A stretch of DNA of 64,000 nt from Bursaphelenchus xylophilus (Eukaryota > Nematoda > Chromadorea > Rhabditida > Aphelenchoididae), in assembly GCA_904066235.2 (NCBI GenBank), contig CAJFCV020000003.1, positions 1,922,001 to 1,986,000 on the forward strand. The letters are read 5' to 3'. A program made the position numbers and the translations under genes. Below are positions 50,768-63,429 of the stretch, piece by piece (the stretch's first letter is position 1; the number at the start of each line of letters is the position of its first letter). The notes below the pieces were generated by a model that worked only from the letters and a program-made list of their open reading frames with translations, was not told the DNA's origin and did not search any database.

Positions 50768-53700
50768 TCAAATAGGAGGCTGGGGGAGAGGTCGTGGGGG
50801 ATGAGGTAGCGCTTGCTCCGGAGTGATGGGCACCTTGAACATGTCCACTTCGAGGTTCGGATCGGACGGACAGCCGTGCAAACCGCACTTCTCCTCCTCC
50901 GCATCCAATTTTTCTACCGATTTCAGGGCGGATTTCTCGAAAATTTTGGGGGATTTGGCGGATTTTTCCGATTTTTGCCCCAAATCCGAGGAAATGTTGG
51001 GCTCGGAGCTCATGAAAGGGTCCGACGTCAGACGACTGGACCGCTGCGCCGCCGGAAATGTGCATTGCGCTGTAGAAGGGATCGTGTTCCGTCGACGGCT
51101 CTCCATCAACGCATGCAGCGCACTCATATCCAACGGAGACGGCCTAAAACAACCAATTTTAGGGGGAATTGGACGAAAAATATTGATTTTAACAAAAATA
51201 AAGAGGAAATAAGAGCTAAAATTTCTTCGAAATCAGTTTTAGGACATTTAGAAGAAAATCTGAGACAATTCTGCAAAAAAATTTTAAAAAAATCCAAAAA
51301 TCCAAAAAATTTTCCCATGTGTAATATCGAGCTCAGAAGTCGAATAAATTCGCCAAATTTCCCATCCTAACTATTTAGAAGATCTACAGAATCTAAATCG
51401 CAAGCGAAACCCTAAAAAAAACTCAAACTCTACAACTTTTCTAACTTCTCCATGACAGTTGGCCCCGAAATTCCAAAAATCTCGTTTTTTAAAGACTCAA
51501 TCATCCAATTACACTATCTCAAGACCGGAATAGACTCTAGAAAGCATGTTAACACATTGATCCATCAACAAACTGCTAATAAAAGCAAGAAACCGCATTT
51601 TCTATATTATCCATGACATATGTCCGCTAAACATCCAAAAAATCTCATTTTCAACGACTTAATCCAAACACTTCAAGTAGCAAACGCTGAATAGAATCGA
51701 ACAAACATATCCGTAGGTAAACCGTCAAAAAAAATTTCAAAAACCAATCTTTTCACCAACTTTTATATTCTCCATGACATACGCCACCTAAACTTCCAAA
51801 AAATCTCATTTTCGACCTCTTAATCTTCAAATTTCAACTCGTCCAGGCAAGAACAGACTCAATCAACCATGTCCTTGGATAAACCATCAAAAAATATTAT
51901 CAAAAAAATCGAAAACAAATCTTTTCATACATTTTAATATTACACATGACATACAACCTCTAACCTCCAAAAAATCTCATTTCACCCTCTAAATCTTCAA
52001 ATCTCAACTCTTCCAGACAAGAACAGACTCAATCAACCATGTCCTTGGATAAACCATCAAAAATTATTATCAAAAAACTCGAAAACTAATCTTTTCACAC
52101 ATTTTTATATTACACATGACATAGACCCCCAAACCTCCAAAAAATCTCATTTTCACCCCCTAAATCTTCAAATTTCAACCCTTCCAGACAAGAACAGACT
52201 CAACCAAACATGTTAGTAAATTAGCCAACAAAAAGCATAAAAACAAAGGTTATTTCCACACCAAACACAAGTTAAAACAAAAAATTCGGACAACAACAGA
52301 CATTTATTTACATAAAGCAACAAATTATTATCAAAAATAGCGCTTACGTATTAGATTCGGTATTGGGGGTCATTAGAGGGGAGTTGGAGAGGGAGTGGAT
52401 CAGATTCATGTCGATGTGGAGTTCGTCCTTGTCGGCGAAGAAGCTGCGGCTTCGCGAATCCTCGTCCATGACCGAGTTCGAGCGGCTTCGGCCGTCCTTT
52501 CGGATGGCCCTCAGCGACTTGCGGCTTCGTTCTTGTTTGTTCAGGTCCACAATGACCGGCTCTTCGTGGACGACGGTGCAATTTTCGACCCGCAAAGCTG
52601 GTGGAAAGCGGGCCGGGAAGGGGGCGGGGTCAACATTGTTCACCGACACCTTCAGGCAATGGCTCAGGGGGTTCTCGTGGGCGTACAGTTCGGGAATAAA
52701 CGGCCTGAAACAAAAAAAAATGATTAAAAATTCGTAGAAAAAATAGTCAAAACCCCCAAAACAATCTCAAATAACAAGTTCCAAACCTAATTTTAAATAC
52801 ATTTCTGGCCTTATTATACCTAAACCATCATCAAAACAACTGAATTTACCTTCATAAAAGATTTTATTATATTACACATGACAAAAAATCTAAAATGACA
52901 AGTTCCAAACCTGACTTTAAAATGCATTTCTGACCTTATTACACCTCAATCACCATCTATGATACCAAATTCACCCCTACATAAGATTTTATTATATTAC
53001 ACATGACAAAAAATCTCAAATAGCAAGCTCCAAACCTAATTTTAAACACATTTCTGACCTCATTACGCCTCTAAAAATATCCATACTACTAAATTTACCT
53101 CAACAAAAAATTTATTATATTACACATGACAAAAAATCTCAAAGAAACACCTAAAAACCCCGATTTTAACGTCCAAAGGCTTCAAAAAACCCTTTCCTCC
53201 TCAATTCACATCACAATTCATCTAAAGCTGACCAATTCTTATGCCAATTCCCACTTTCATTATATTATCCATGACAAAACTTTCAAATTTTTGGTTCAAA
53301 CCACCGCCACCACCTCCCAACTAGCCAAAAATCCTCTAATAAACCAATATCTCAACCAATAAACCATTAATCAACAAGCTTTTGGGCAATTTTCCCACTT
53401 CATTATATTACACATGCCAAAAACTTTCAAACCTTCAAAAAATCATTCCAACCCTCTCCAATCCAATTCTTACCTATGTTCCGGGACAAGTGTGACTTTA
53501 TCCTTCTTTCTTCGTTTGATTTCCGTCTCGGAGAGCCTTGGATATTCGATCAAATGATGAATTTTTGCGAACCACAGGGCCTCATTCGGTTCAATTTCCT
53601 CTTCCTTTTCCACATTCAGGGCCTTTTCATCGATGGAGCTTCGGCGTGAGGAGCGCTCATTCAGCTTTTCCAGCTCATTCTTCTCGTCGAACGGGCGGAA

Positions 53701-56700
53701 TGAGGGGATTGTGATCTCCTGATAGTTGTAATTATGGCTGACGCGGCTCAATTTCTCCTCTAACTGTCGGGTTTCACGCTCAATCTCCTGAAAACATAAA
53801 CAATATACTGTCCAAAAATTAGATCAAAATAAAAAATCGCGACAAAAAAAATTTGATTATATTATCCATGGCAGTTGGTCCCAGAAACTCACATAAGCCC
53901 GTTGAATCCGTTCCCAATCAATTCTCTTCATCAAAAAATCGCAAAAACCGGTCGATTCCAACCGCAAAAAGCTCAAAATTGCCACGAAAAAATCGAATTT
54001 CGTAAAATCATTTTCGGCGAGCTGCGCCCTAGACCTGACATAAAAAGTTAAAAATTCAAAGCGCAAATTCATTTATCTACCTTCGTATGGGTTTATACGG
54101 CAATTTCATCTATATATTTTATTCTTAATCGCCTAGATCAACATAATTTTTATTGTCCCACCAACTCTTCATGGATAATATAAATTTTCCAATTTTTCAA
54201 TAAAATTAATGCATATTATTTTAGCCACGGCCTTTCAAATGCTCTATTCATCTGTTTTACCCACTAAATGCCCAGTAAAATCACTATATCCCTTCAAAAT
54301 TTTCAAAATTCCTTCAGGTCCTCATGGATAATATAAATCATGTCAAATCTCCTCACCAATGCCAAGACCGGATTCATGAGCATGCTCAGCTTCTTGGGGC
54401 CTTCCTCCTTCCTCTCCACTTGACTCATTTTCTTCTTCAGTACCATTGGAGAGGGCTTTGGACTCTTCAGAGCTTTGTACTCATGCGGCTTTCTTGGTCT
54501 TCCCACCGTTTTCTTCGTCTCGCCCGTCAACCTGAACAGTGCTCGCTTAGCGTGGTATCGTTCGCGAGCTCTGGCGAGCACTTTTTCATCCGTTTTTACG
54601 CCCAGCCTCCTCGGTTTTTGTCTTCGGGTGTCTTCGAAGGGCAATGTGAATCTAAAAATCAACAAAAAATCAAACAAAAACATACCCTGTAGGTTCGTGT
54701 TCGAGTCCATTCGACAGTTTTTGGAGGTGTTCTTCCACGAGGTCGCAGTTGATATCGGCTAAAAGCGAAAAACATATAAAAAATGCAAATTTTTATATTA
54801 CACTAGACACCAGTCCAAAATCCGCAAAATCTTCTCTAAAACTGCCTCAAAACAATACAAAACGCTGTCCAACCCTTGCTTACTATAATTATTCATGGTC
54901 TTGATGTTATGTTCATCATCTTTGCTCGCTGGCATTCGAATTATTGGCCGTTTTTTGTACGCGACCAGAGGTAAACATCGTGCGCAGCGTTCCGACGGGT
55001 CCAGTGTTATGGCCGGACGTCCAAACACCAAGTGAGGCTCTTGATTCTAAAGACATAAAAATAAGCAAAAAATAACATACCAAAATTCCTGAAGCTTTGA
55101 GCAGTTCATGTTTTTCGGTCATCTTCTTGATCTGAATTTGAAGCCATTTCTCTTCCTCCAGGAGGTGTCGACGAGTCTCAAAGTAGCGATACATGTTCGT
55201 CAGCATCTCATGAGACCCTTTTCTGAAAACGATCAATTTACAAAATTCACAAATCCACTTTTTCCATCAGATTTTTGCCATGGATAATATAATTTTTATG
55301 CCAAAAACTATAAATTTTATAACAAAACGACTCAAATAGCACTAAAACCTTCTAATTGGACCTTTTATGCCCTCTATACACCACCACCATCAAAAAAATT
55401 AAAACTTTTTCAAAATTTTCATCATAGATAATATAATTTTTGTCCTGAAATCTCAAAAATCTTTTCTTATCTTCCCTAAAACTCCTCTCCAAGTCCTTAC
55501 GTTTCCTCTTCCACATTCTGGATCTCTTCAAACACCGGGAATCCGTCTTCTTCATCAAATTCTTCCTCCTCCAGCTCTGGCTCCGAGTCAGTTTTTTCGC
55601 TTCGATCATCCACTTGCATGACCTGCAGTTTCTTGACAAAATCTCTGGTCATCACATTGTCATATTCGTGTGATCTGTCTTCGTATCGTCGTTTCTCCTC
55701 GAACACTTGACACCAAACTTCATCGGACATTTCCGAAAATTCATTCCGATTGCGACTTCTTCGCATAAGGCCGGCCAATTGGATATTGGTCAGTTGAGGT
55801 AGCTGAAGCCAGAAAATTACCACATTTAACGACAAGTTCAGCTTTTACCATTCATTTTTAGGCAAAAAATAAAGGTGTTTTCACAGCCCGGCCAAAAATT
55901 TTGACCATGGTCACAAAAAAATTTTGGCCATAGATTTGTTGTACGGTGAGTTAGTCGAACTTGGAAGATGTCTTGATCAAAAACTCGAAGAAAAAGCAGA
56001 CTAAGATTTACAAAAATTGTAGATTTCGGCCTCCAAGAGATCCATTTTTGGAAGCAAGTCCGCTTATCACTAAAACGCTATCCCAACTTTTTTCAGACAG
56101 CGTTTTAGTAACAAACACTTCCAAAAATAATCTCTTACGGTCCAAAATTTGCAATTTTTGTAAATCATAGTCAATCTTTTCTTTGAGTTATTGGTCAAGA
56201 AATCTTCCAAGTTCGGCTAACCCACAATACAGCAAATTTCTTCCATAGCTATGCATAGCCTAAAAAAATTTGTGGCCAAGTTCAAACGTTTAATTTTTTT
56301 TCATTACAATCCCCCAAAAATTCCTGTCCTCACCTGATTAACCCGATATGTAAATCCCATTTCGGAATTGAGCATTTTTTCGAACCTTTGGCACAGATCC
56401 CGTCGCTTCACCGTTTCCATTGTCAGCCCGGTTTTCGGGTCCTTGGCCAACCCTTTTTTGTCCCGTTTTTCGTCGGTCACACTCAGTGGCAACTTATTTT
56501 CATTCTCATTATCAAACAGTGAGATTTTCGAGGCTGGATTCAGATCGTCGAGGCGTACTCGGATCGAGGCGCCCGCGCGTTTCGCGGCTTCAGCTGCTAA
56601 AAAGTTCAACAACTTTGTTTTGGGTATGTGCAGGTGGGAAACATCACTCACTGTGACAAAAAATATAAATTTACTATACGTTTTTATAAAAATTTTTTAT

Positions 56701-57952
56701 CAATTCCGACCATTTGCGGAGAAAAAATTAAGAGCTTTTAGGCATGATGTCATGTACAATATAATTGCATCATCCTCTTCAATTTTCCGCAAATTTCTTT
56801 TAGAAAAACAAGAAAAAGCCTTTACAAATCAATAATCTATTCTTTTATGCTCAAAAATTAACCTTGAATCATGTTTAAAGCACAAAATAAAACGAGCTTG
56901 ACCTGATGTCATGTGCAATATAACTTCCGTGCTTTTCCACTACCACAAGTGCTCACGACATTTACTCTGATCTACCTAACATACCCAGCTTCCTACCGTT
57001 TGGCGAAATCGGTGTCACATCGGTGTCGAAGCGGCTTCGGAAGACGGGGAAGGCCGGCCGAACGGGCACCTCGCGCGCCACGGAAATCCCATGGACCATC
57101 TTCAGCATGCCCTGAGTTGCCTCCATCGGCGACAAAATTGAGCCTTCCGGGTCCTGAGAGACGTCGACGCGTTTGGAAGAACTTTGCGAATGGGAAACTG
57201 TAGACTGGCTGGACGTGTTGTTGGGCATACTACTTGATAAAAATGAGGTCGAGATTGCTGTGGATGTGCTTGGAGTGCAGTTTGTAGAACAAGTGGGAAC
57301 TCTGTCGCCAGCGGTCTCCGGGAGCTTCCGTTTCTTGGTTCCATTTAGCGGTTTCTCACCATTTTTCTGGTTTTTAACCGGTGAATCACCTAGTGTAATA
57401 TATTCCGGCGCCTTAGATGAAGTTGAGAGGGAAGCACTCTTGGAGAACACCTAAAGGAGAAGATTTTGAGCTCCATTATCAAACATTTTGCATTTAGATA
57501 CCCAAAATAAAGTTGAGTGGTAAAAATCTAGGGTCTACTAGGCTAAAACACCTTCCAATATGCATCATCATATTATACGACGAAAAGAAATGTTGATTTC
57601 CCCGACCTCTTGGAATGGTGAGACTAAATTTTTGACAAAATTGATATTTCTCTAGACAGATGCCAAACAGAAGATCCAAAAGCTAACTACTTCAAGGTCT
57701 CTTAATCCCAGACCTTTCTCACATCATCCCCACCTCGTATTCACCCTAAAATCGGAAGCAACACAACAAAAATCCACTTACTTCACCATTTTTCTTCTTC
57801 TTGAACAACCTTGGAGTCTCTGCGGACTTCGGAGTGCCCTTCCCGTTGCATTGTGCGCTGTTGTTCTCTGATTGTAAAGCTGAGGAGGTAGATGGTCCCG
57901 GCTCGTTGCGGGTCGGTTGGCTTTTCAGCAAACTCTCAGAGAATATTTGCAT
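50768..57952 (-). CDS. Divergent NSL1/KANSL1-like chromatin protein
   Basis: Eleven exons on the minus strand join without a break to 991 aa: 57782-57952, 56985-57450, 56334-56650, 55501-55802, 55081-55222, 54884-55046, 54686-54758, 54357-54651, 53474-53787, 52348-52704 and 50768-51143. Visible in order are a Ser/Thr-rich N-terminus, an acidic stretch (about 386-419), a coiled-coil region with EEEKWLQIQIKKM (about 440), a CARCLPLVAYKKRPIIR segment, an AT-hook-like GRPRKP (595-600), and YQEITIPSFRPFDE then EALWFAKIH (about 662-715). The last part matches the PEHE domain of MSL1/KANSL1, and the order of coiled coil, basic KKR segment and PEHE is that of KANSL1, scaffold of the MOF histone acetyltransferase NSL complex. 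This is inference from remembered family layout. ATG 57952 lies five bases after TTTCAG, a likely trans-splice site. Introns share a recurrent motif. Confidence 0.72.
51460..52230 (-). repeat. About 170-bp minisatellite in NSL1-like intron 10
   Basis: TATTACACATGACAT or TATTATCCATGACAT recurs near 51603, 51763, 51935 and 52105. Each unit also has AAAAAATCTCATTTTC and AGACAAGAACAGACTC. About four and a half copies. Confidence 0.78.
52745..53160 (-). repeat. About 125-bp minisatellite in NSL1-like intron 9
   Basis: TTATATTACACATGACA begins at 52867, 52992 and 53115. Units share CAAGTTCCAAACCTAATTTT and ACATTTCTGACC. More distant motif copies follow at 53270 and 53403. Confidence 0.78.
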
Positions 57953-60344
57953 TAAAGCTGAAATAACAAATCAACCATAACATTGAGAAAAAAGCGGCGA
58001 AAAGAAATAACGCGCTCAAAGCACGTGACATCATAAACGCCGACACTGTTTATGGGATAAAAATATGAGAAAAACAGGAAATCTTTCAAAATTTTATATT
58101 AATCACACCACCTCGGAAAGCGAAGAAAATTCTTGCAAAAACTGAGAATCTAGTCGTATTTTTAGGTTCTAAACAGCAAAATCGAAGGGTATACTAGCTT
58201 CCAAAATAAATTTTAGACATCAAATTTTTGAAAATAATTAATTTCGGTCTGTTTTTCCTTCACCATCAGCATGATGTCATGTGCAAAATAAAAAGCCCAA
58301 TTTCCTTGGCAAACAACCGCAAACTCCGATAAAAATAGGTAAAAAAGCCGGGTAAACACGAGTGGAAGAAAAAAATCAATGAAAACCTTTGGCCGGCCCT
58401 TCAGTGGCATTGAAAAATCGAAAATTATATTGTACATCAAATAAAAATGCGAAAAATAATTTAATTTTTTAGAAACCGAGGATAAATCTCGGTGTTCTTG
58501 CCGATGCGCCACTCGTTTGGCGGGAATTTGGCTCGAGAGTTTTCGGCGAAAAAATTTCGAAACGGAAAATAAAAATTTTGGAGAGCCTTTGCTCGTCAGG
58601 CATTTTCGTGGCGGGACGCGAACGGACTGTGGGTGTTCGAAAGGAATTGGATGAAAACTCCGGATTTTCGATGGAACCGAATACTTTCCGGCTTGAACTA
58701 TTAGTAAAAAACAATTTTGCTTCAAATTGTCGGCGTTATGATTAATTTGTCATCCCTTTTCATCTAGTATAATATAATGTGCTGAATCAAAAGCGGGGGG
58801 TTTTTGCCGGCCACATGTGCGGAATTAAACGCTTGTGGGTTTGCATATTGCCCTCATTTGTAGTTGGTAGCTATTTTTACATTTAACAAGAGGTTCCAAT
58901 TTAAATTTCGGGCCTGAAATAAAGTGTCTGCGGATGGAGTAAAGACCAAATTTTGGGGTGGGAAGGCTACATGTGGGAACCATCTATACTTAACGGGGTA
59001 TAAAAATAGGTTTTTCCTTGCTGTGATTACAAAAATTTAGAAATGATGATTTTTCAGAATTCCAAAAATTCCGTCATCGCTGACGGGGTTAGTGTAAAAT
59101 ACGAGGTTTTTGGGTCTACTGGATTTTTATAAGATAGCTTATGAGTCGCAAATGTATTCTTTGTCTCAAAAATCGCAAAATTTTACGGTTGCCTACATGT
59201 CATGATGACGGATTTTTTGGAAGTTTTCGTAAAAACATGTCATAGTGCAATTTATGAATAAAATTTTTGTTATGTGGTGATAGCCTCTGATGGTGGCATT
59301 TATTCTTTAATCGGGGGCTTTTCTAAGTTTGCAGAATATACTTGTCATGATGACGGATTTTTTGGAACGCCATCAAATTTCGCTTAAAATTGCCGTTTCA
59401 TGTAGTTAACGCAATTCCCACTGTTTTTTCTAATCCAATTGCCCACATTTTTCGGTTATTTCGAGTAAACGTGCAGCATTCTACTCGCCTCTCTGCCTGC
59501 CTCCCCCTTTTCCGCACTCTGTCCGCCTCCTTTTCTTTTTTCCCTCTCTTCTCTCTGGCCGGTCTCTTCGGCGCGCCGCATTCAATGACTGCGGAGCGGG
59601 GGGAACGGGCCCACAACAAGTCCGGCCCCGACGTCTCTCCCCAACGTTCCCTTTCGCTCTTTTTTTTGTTTGGCTTTTCGGCCGCCGTTCGGCCCTCCAA
59701 ACGGCGAAAAATATTTATTTCCACGGGGCCCGCACGTCAAATGGGGCTGGCTGGGCGAATTGTCGGGGCGATGGTTGACCAATTTTGACTCTTGTTGATA
59801 GTGGATTTGGGGCTTGGTGTAATCAACGGAATCGGGGGAAAAAAAATTTTTTTTTGTCATTGAAAGTGAAAGTCAAAAAAAAATTTTGTTTTTTTTTGAA
59901 ATTTTGATAAAAGAAGGGACAAATTTAGAGTAGACGTTTTTAATTGTAAGACATGTGAGATTTTGGCTCGTGCTTTGCAGAAATTACCGAGATTTAGAGA
60001 CCGAAAAGAGGAAAAATTCAAATTTTTTTTATCAATTTTGAAAATTCAATGAATTTATTTTTCCCAAGGCGGTTTGTAAAACTTTTTCTTTAAAAAATTG
60101 TTTTTTCCATGGAAAAATAGTGAAAATACAGCTAAAAACACTTTTTTTCTCTCGAACTCTCTCCTTTTTGCCTATTCTCTTCAAAAATAAAGATTCGTGA
60201 ATATTTTGGCCCCCGTTGCAAGTAATAGGTTAAATTTTCAGCCGCTTTTTAGTGGTTCAACACAATAATTTTGGAAAAAATTGAAAAAAGTCCGGGCATT
60301 TTTTGTGTGAAAATGAAACAAAAATTGTCTTATAGGAATTCAGG
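57953..60344. other. Upstream of NSL1-like gene, no gene supported
   Basis: 58469-58725 is GC-richer and holds minus-strand frames without motifs; it could be an untranslated first exon or promoter. 59045-59365 has three pieces of CATGATGACGGATTTTTTGG. 59470-59780 is pyrimidine- and GC-rich with frames on both strands, none with a family motif. Confidence 0.4.
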
Positions 60345-60788
60345 GGAAGTACTCCAAGTGCGACGCTCAGATTTTCTTTAAATTTTGCACACACGTCGGG
60401 CATGGACTAAATATCAATTCCTGAAAGTTTTAGCTCGCGCTTTGCGGGCGGCGCTGAGATATCGAACATTTTTGCCGCCGAGAGAACACGCTAAACGTAG
60501 AGAGCGGTCAGAGAGAAAAGCGCTTTTTGTCCCTAACGTTGGCAGTTCCGTGCAGAAAATTTTGATTTTTTGTGGAAAAATTACCCTCTATGGTAGAAAT
60601 AGCCATGAAACTTTTCGTGCCGAAATTCGGCAAAAAGTCCAAAATTTTCGCCGACTTTCGATCTAAAAATCTAGGTTGTTTCTGCAAAGCGCGAGCTAAG
60701 AATCTTGCATGTATCTTAGAAAAAATTATTCTAAATTTGTGCCAAGTTTCATCAAAATCTAAGCGTCGCACTTGGAGTACTTCCCCTG
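60345..60788. repeat. Family C palindromic element
   Basis: Left end CAGGGGAAGTACTCCAAGTG with GCGACGCTCAGATTT, and right end inverted ending TTGGAGTACTTCCCCTG. The interior carries TTTAGCTCGCGCTTTGCGG at both sides. The best-preserved copy of the family. Confidence 0.8.
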
Positions 60789-60799
60789 TAAGTCAAATG

Positions 60800-61383
60800 C
60801 AAGACTTCCAGCTCGTTTTTTTGCAGAAACATTTTTTAGCCGAAAATTGACAAAAATTTTACACTTTTTGCAGATTTTGGCATAAAAAGTTTTGTAACTA
60901 TTTCTGCTCCTGCAAAGCGCTGAAACCTTCATTTGATATGTGGCCATGCAAAGAAAATCTGAGCGTCGCACTTGGGGGTACTTTCCTCGCTCTTGATTTC
61001 TGAAATTTTTTTCAACAAAAAATCGATAGCGAAAGCCGTATTTTACCTCATCAAAATTTTCTGCTTTTCAAAGAGCCGTCAAATTTTTTCATGTCTATGT
61101 CACCAAATTTTTATCGGAATGCGATCTTCACCATTATTTCAGCTGATTTTTGTGCGTTTCAAGGTCAACATTTTTGACAAAGCGAATTGCATCAAAAAAC
61201 GGGGCAACTTGAAATGTTTTTTGTTTAATTTTCCGAGGGCTTTCGATTAGATTCGTCTCTCAATCGCGCCTATGGTATTTGACAAAAATTTATCCGTTTT
61301 ATCGCCGCGGGGAATTGATCAGAAGGTGTTCCAAAAATTTTCATTTTTTTCAATTTTTGGCTTGAAAATTTCATGTTCAATTA
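60800..61383. other. Intergenic with a duplicated 150-bp segment
   Basis: 61040-61165 (CCGTATTTTACCTCATCAAA, CATGTCTATGTCACCAAATT) is repeated at 63289-63415. Each copy follows a family C element, so the pair was probably moved or duplicated together. Confidence 0.55.
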
Positions 61384-61962
61384 CCATTTGTATTTTCATA
61401 AAGTGCGTGGACATGTATTCTTTTTCGCACAGTGCATTTTGAACCTTTTCCCACACTTGTCGCTAGCGCACGGTGCATTTTTTTTTGCACAGTGCAAAAC
61501 ACAAAAAAGCCGTTTGCACCGTGCATTTTGAACCTTTTCCCACACTTGTCGCCAACGCACGGTGCATTTTTCTTTTTTCGCGCAAACCTCAAAAAAGCCG
61601 TTTGCACTGTGCAAATTGCTGCCGCCGTCGCGGAAACTGAACTTTTTCCCACGCTTGTCGCTAACGCACAGTGCAAACCACAAAAAGCCGTTTGCACCGT
61701 GCATTTTGAACCTTTTCCCACAGTTGTCGCTAGCGCACGGTGCATTTTTCTTTTGTCGCGCAAACCTCAAAAAACCCGTTTGCACTGTGCAAATTGTTGA
61801 GCAAAACCGCGACAAAAAAAATAAAAAAGCTTACGTCGCGACGCGTCGCCGCGATATTTCCGATGCACGGTGCAAAATCAAACAAAAAAGAGGTGAGATG
61901 CACTGTGCAGAATGGAGATTTTTAGGAAAACTTGTCCATGCACTTAATGAAAATACTACTAG
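61384..61962. repeat. TGCAC-rich palindromic element (family F)
   Basis: Ends TATTTTCATAAAGTGCGTGG and inverse (CCATGCACTTAATGAAAATA). The interior has internal repeats TTTGAACCTTTTCCCACACT with TTGTCGCTA and many TGCACNGTGCA palindromes. Frames on both strands reflect the repeat. Confidence 0.75.
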
Positions 61963-62122
61963 GCGCGACATAAAGTCCGTAGAAATTGCACAGTGCGTTT
62001 TTCCCCCCGCGCCGCTGCGACTTTCCGTTTTTGCACTAGCGACATGCACTTTTCGGCGAGCGCACCCCGCGACATCGGCGAAAAAAATTCTGCGGACTTT
62101 ATGGCGCGACTAGTATATAAGG

Positions 62123-62182
62123 TCTGTCGGGAAAATAGTGGGGCAATGTCAGAGTGCTCATTATTTTCCCGACAGACTGATA
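62123..62182. repeat. Minimal 60-bp B1 MITE
   Basis: GGTCTGTCGGGAAAATAGTG and GTGCTCATTATTTTCCCGAC with almost no interior. Confidence 0.7.
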
Positions 62183-62639
62183 TTCCACAATTTTTTGTCT
62201 GGCTAGAGAGCACGCAAAATGAGAGAGTCGGCAAGACAAAAAACGTCTCCCTTGACATTACAATGTCCACAAAAACCAACGAAAAATTCGAAAAATTTTC
62301 GTCATGCATTAGCATAATTTGTCATTTTGAAGCATTGTAAGGAAGGGGGGATTGAAAGAGGAAGGGCTGAAAGGAACGGAACGGTGATTGTTTGTGGGCG
62401 TTCGAGCGTTCCGTTCTCCGTTTATTTTCCCCCATTCCACTTTTGAATTTCTTGCTTTTCTCTCGAACCAAAATGGAATTGGCTGCGGGAACGTCAAATG
62501 TTCAATTTTTAAGATTCAAGGCTGCCGATCTGAGGCAAAAACATGGTGTTAGAGACGGTTAAATAGCCCGTGTTATAACGAGCAAAGTTTTGGCAGATTT
62601 TCGGGGGAAAGCCGGCTGTAGATAACGGGGGAAGGGCTA
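62183..62639. other. Intergenic, no gene seen
   Basis: No coding signal or repeat recognised apart from short frames on both strands. Confidence 0.3.
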
Positions 62640-63235
62640 TATGTTTTGTCTAGGCCACTTATCAATTGCTGAAAGTTTTAGCTTTCAATTTGCCGCCAGG
62701 ACCAAGATATTGAACGATCATTGCGGACGAGAGAGTACGCAAACGAGGAGACGGTCAAAGTGGATTTTAAAAGTAGATTTTTTCACATGGCGCGACGCTC
62801 AGATTTTGATGAAACTTGGGTCAAATTTAGAATTATTTTGTCTATTACATATGTGAGTCTCCTAGCTCGCGCTTTGCAGAAATGATCGAGATTTTTTGGT
62901 TGAAAATTGGAAAAAATGTCAAAAATTTTTTTTTTGCAAATTTTGGCATGAAAAATTTCTTATCTTTTTTCCACTGTACATTGTAATATTTCCACAAAAG
63001 AAGCAAATTTTTCCACACAAAGCTAGCAGAAATATGGCCAAAAAGTTATTTCTTCTCTCTAATCGCTCTCCGAGTTTCGCGTACTCTCTCGGCCCCAAAG
63101 ATTGTTGAATATCTCGGCTGCAATTGCAAAGCAAGAGCTAAAACTTTTAGGAATTGATACTTGGTTCATGACCGACGTGTGTGCAAAATTTAAAGGAAAT
63201 CTGAGCGTCTCACTTGGAGTACTTCCCTTGTTTTT
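62640..63235. repeat. Family C repeat, composite copy
   Basis: ATCAATTGCTGAAAGTTTTAGC, shortened here, leads into GACGCTCAGATTTTGATGAA and back out through GCAAGAGCTAAAACTTTTAG to GAGCGTCTCACTTGGAGTAC. At least two family C arms appear fused. Confidence 0.6.
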
Positions 63236-63429
63236 CATTTTGTGCTTTTCCGTCCATTTGTCAACAAAAAAGGTGGGGCCAAGTATGGTCACCGTATTTT
63301 ACCTCATCAAAACTTGATGATTTTAAAAAGCCTTCAAATTTTTTCCTGTCTATGTCACCAAATTTTTATCGTAATGCGATCTTCACCATTATTTCAGCTG
63401 ATTTTATTGCGTTTCCAGGTAGCTAAAAC

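Noticed and set aside
58213..58725. 170-codon minus-strand frame upstream of the NSL1-like gene
   Set aside because: No donor site linking it in frame to the next exon and no motif; the real start at 57952 has its own acceptor.
59390..59788. Overlapping frames on both strands in a GC-rich patch
   Set aside because: Composition effect; neither strand shows a domain or exon structure.
61377..62113. Frames of 120-180 codons on both strands
   Set aside because: They are translations of the TGCAC-rich internal repeats of a foldback element.
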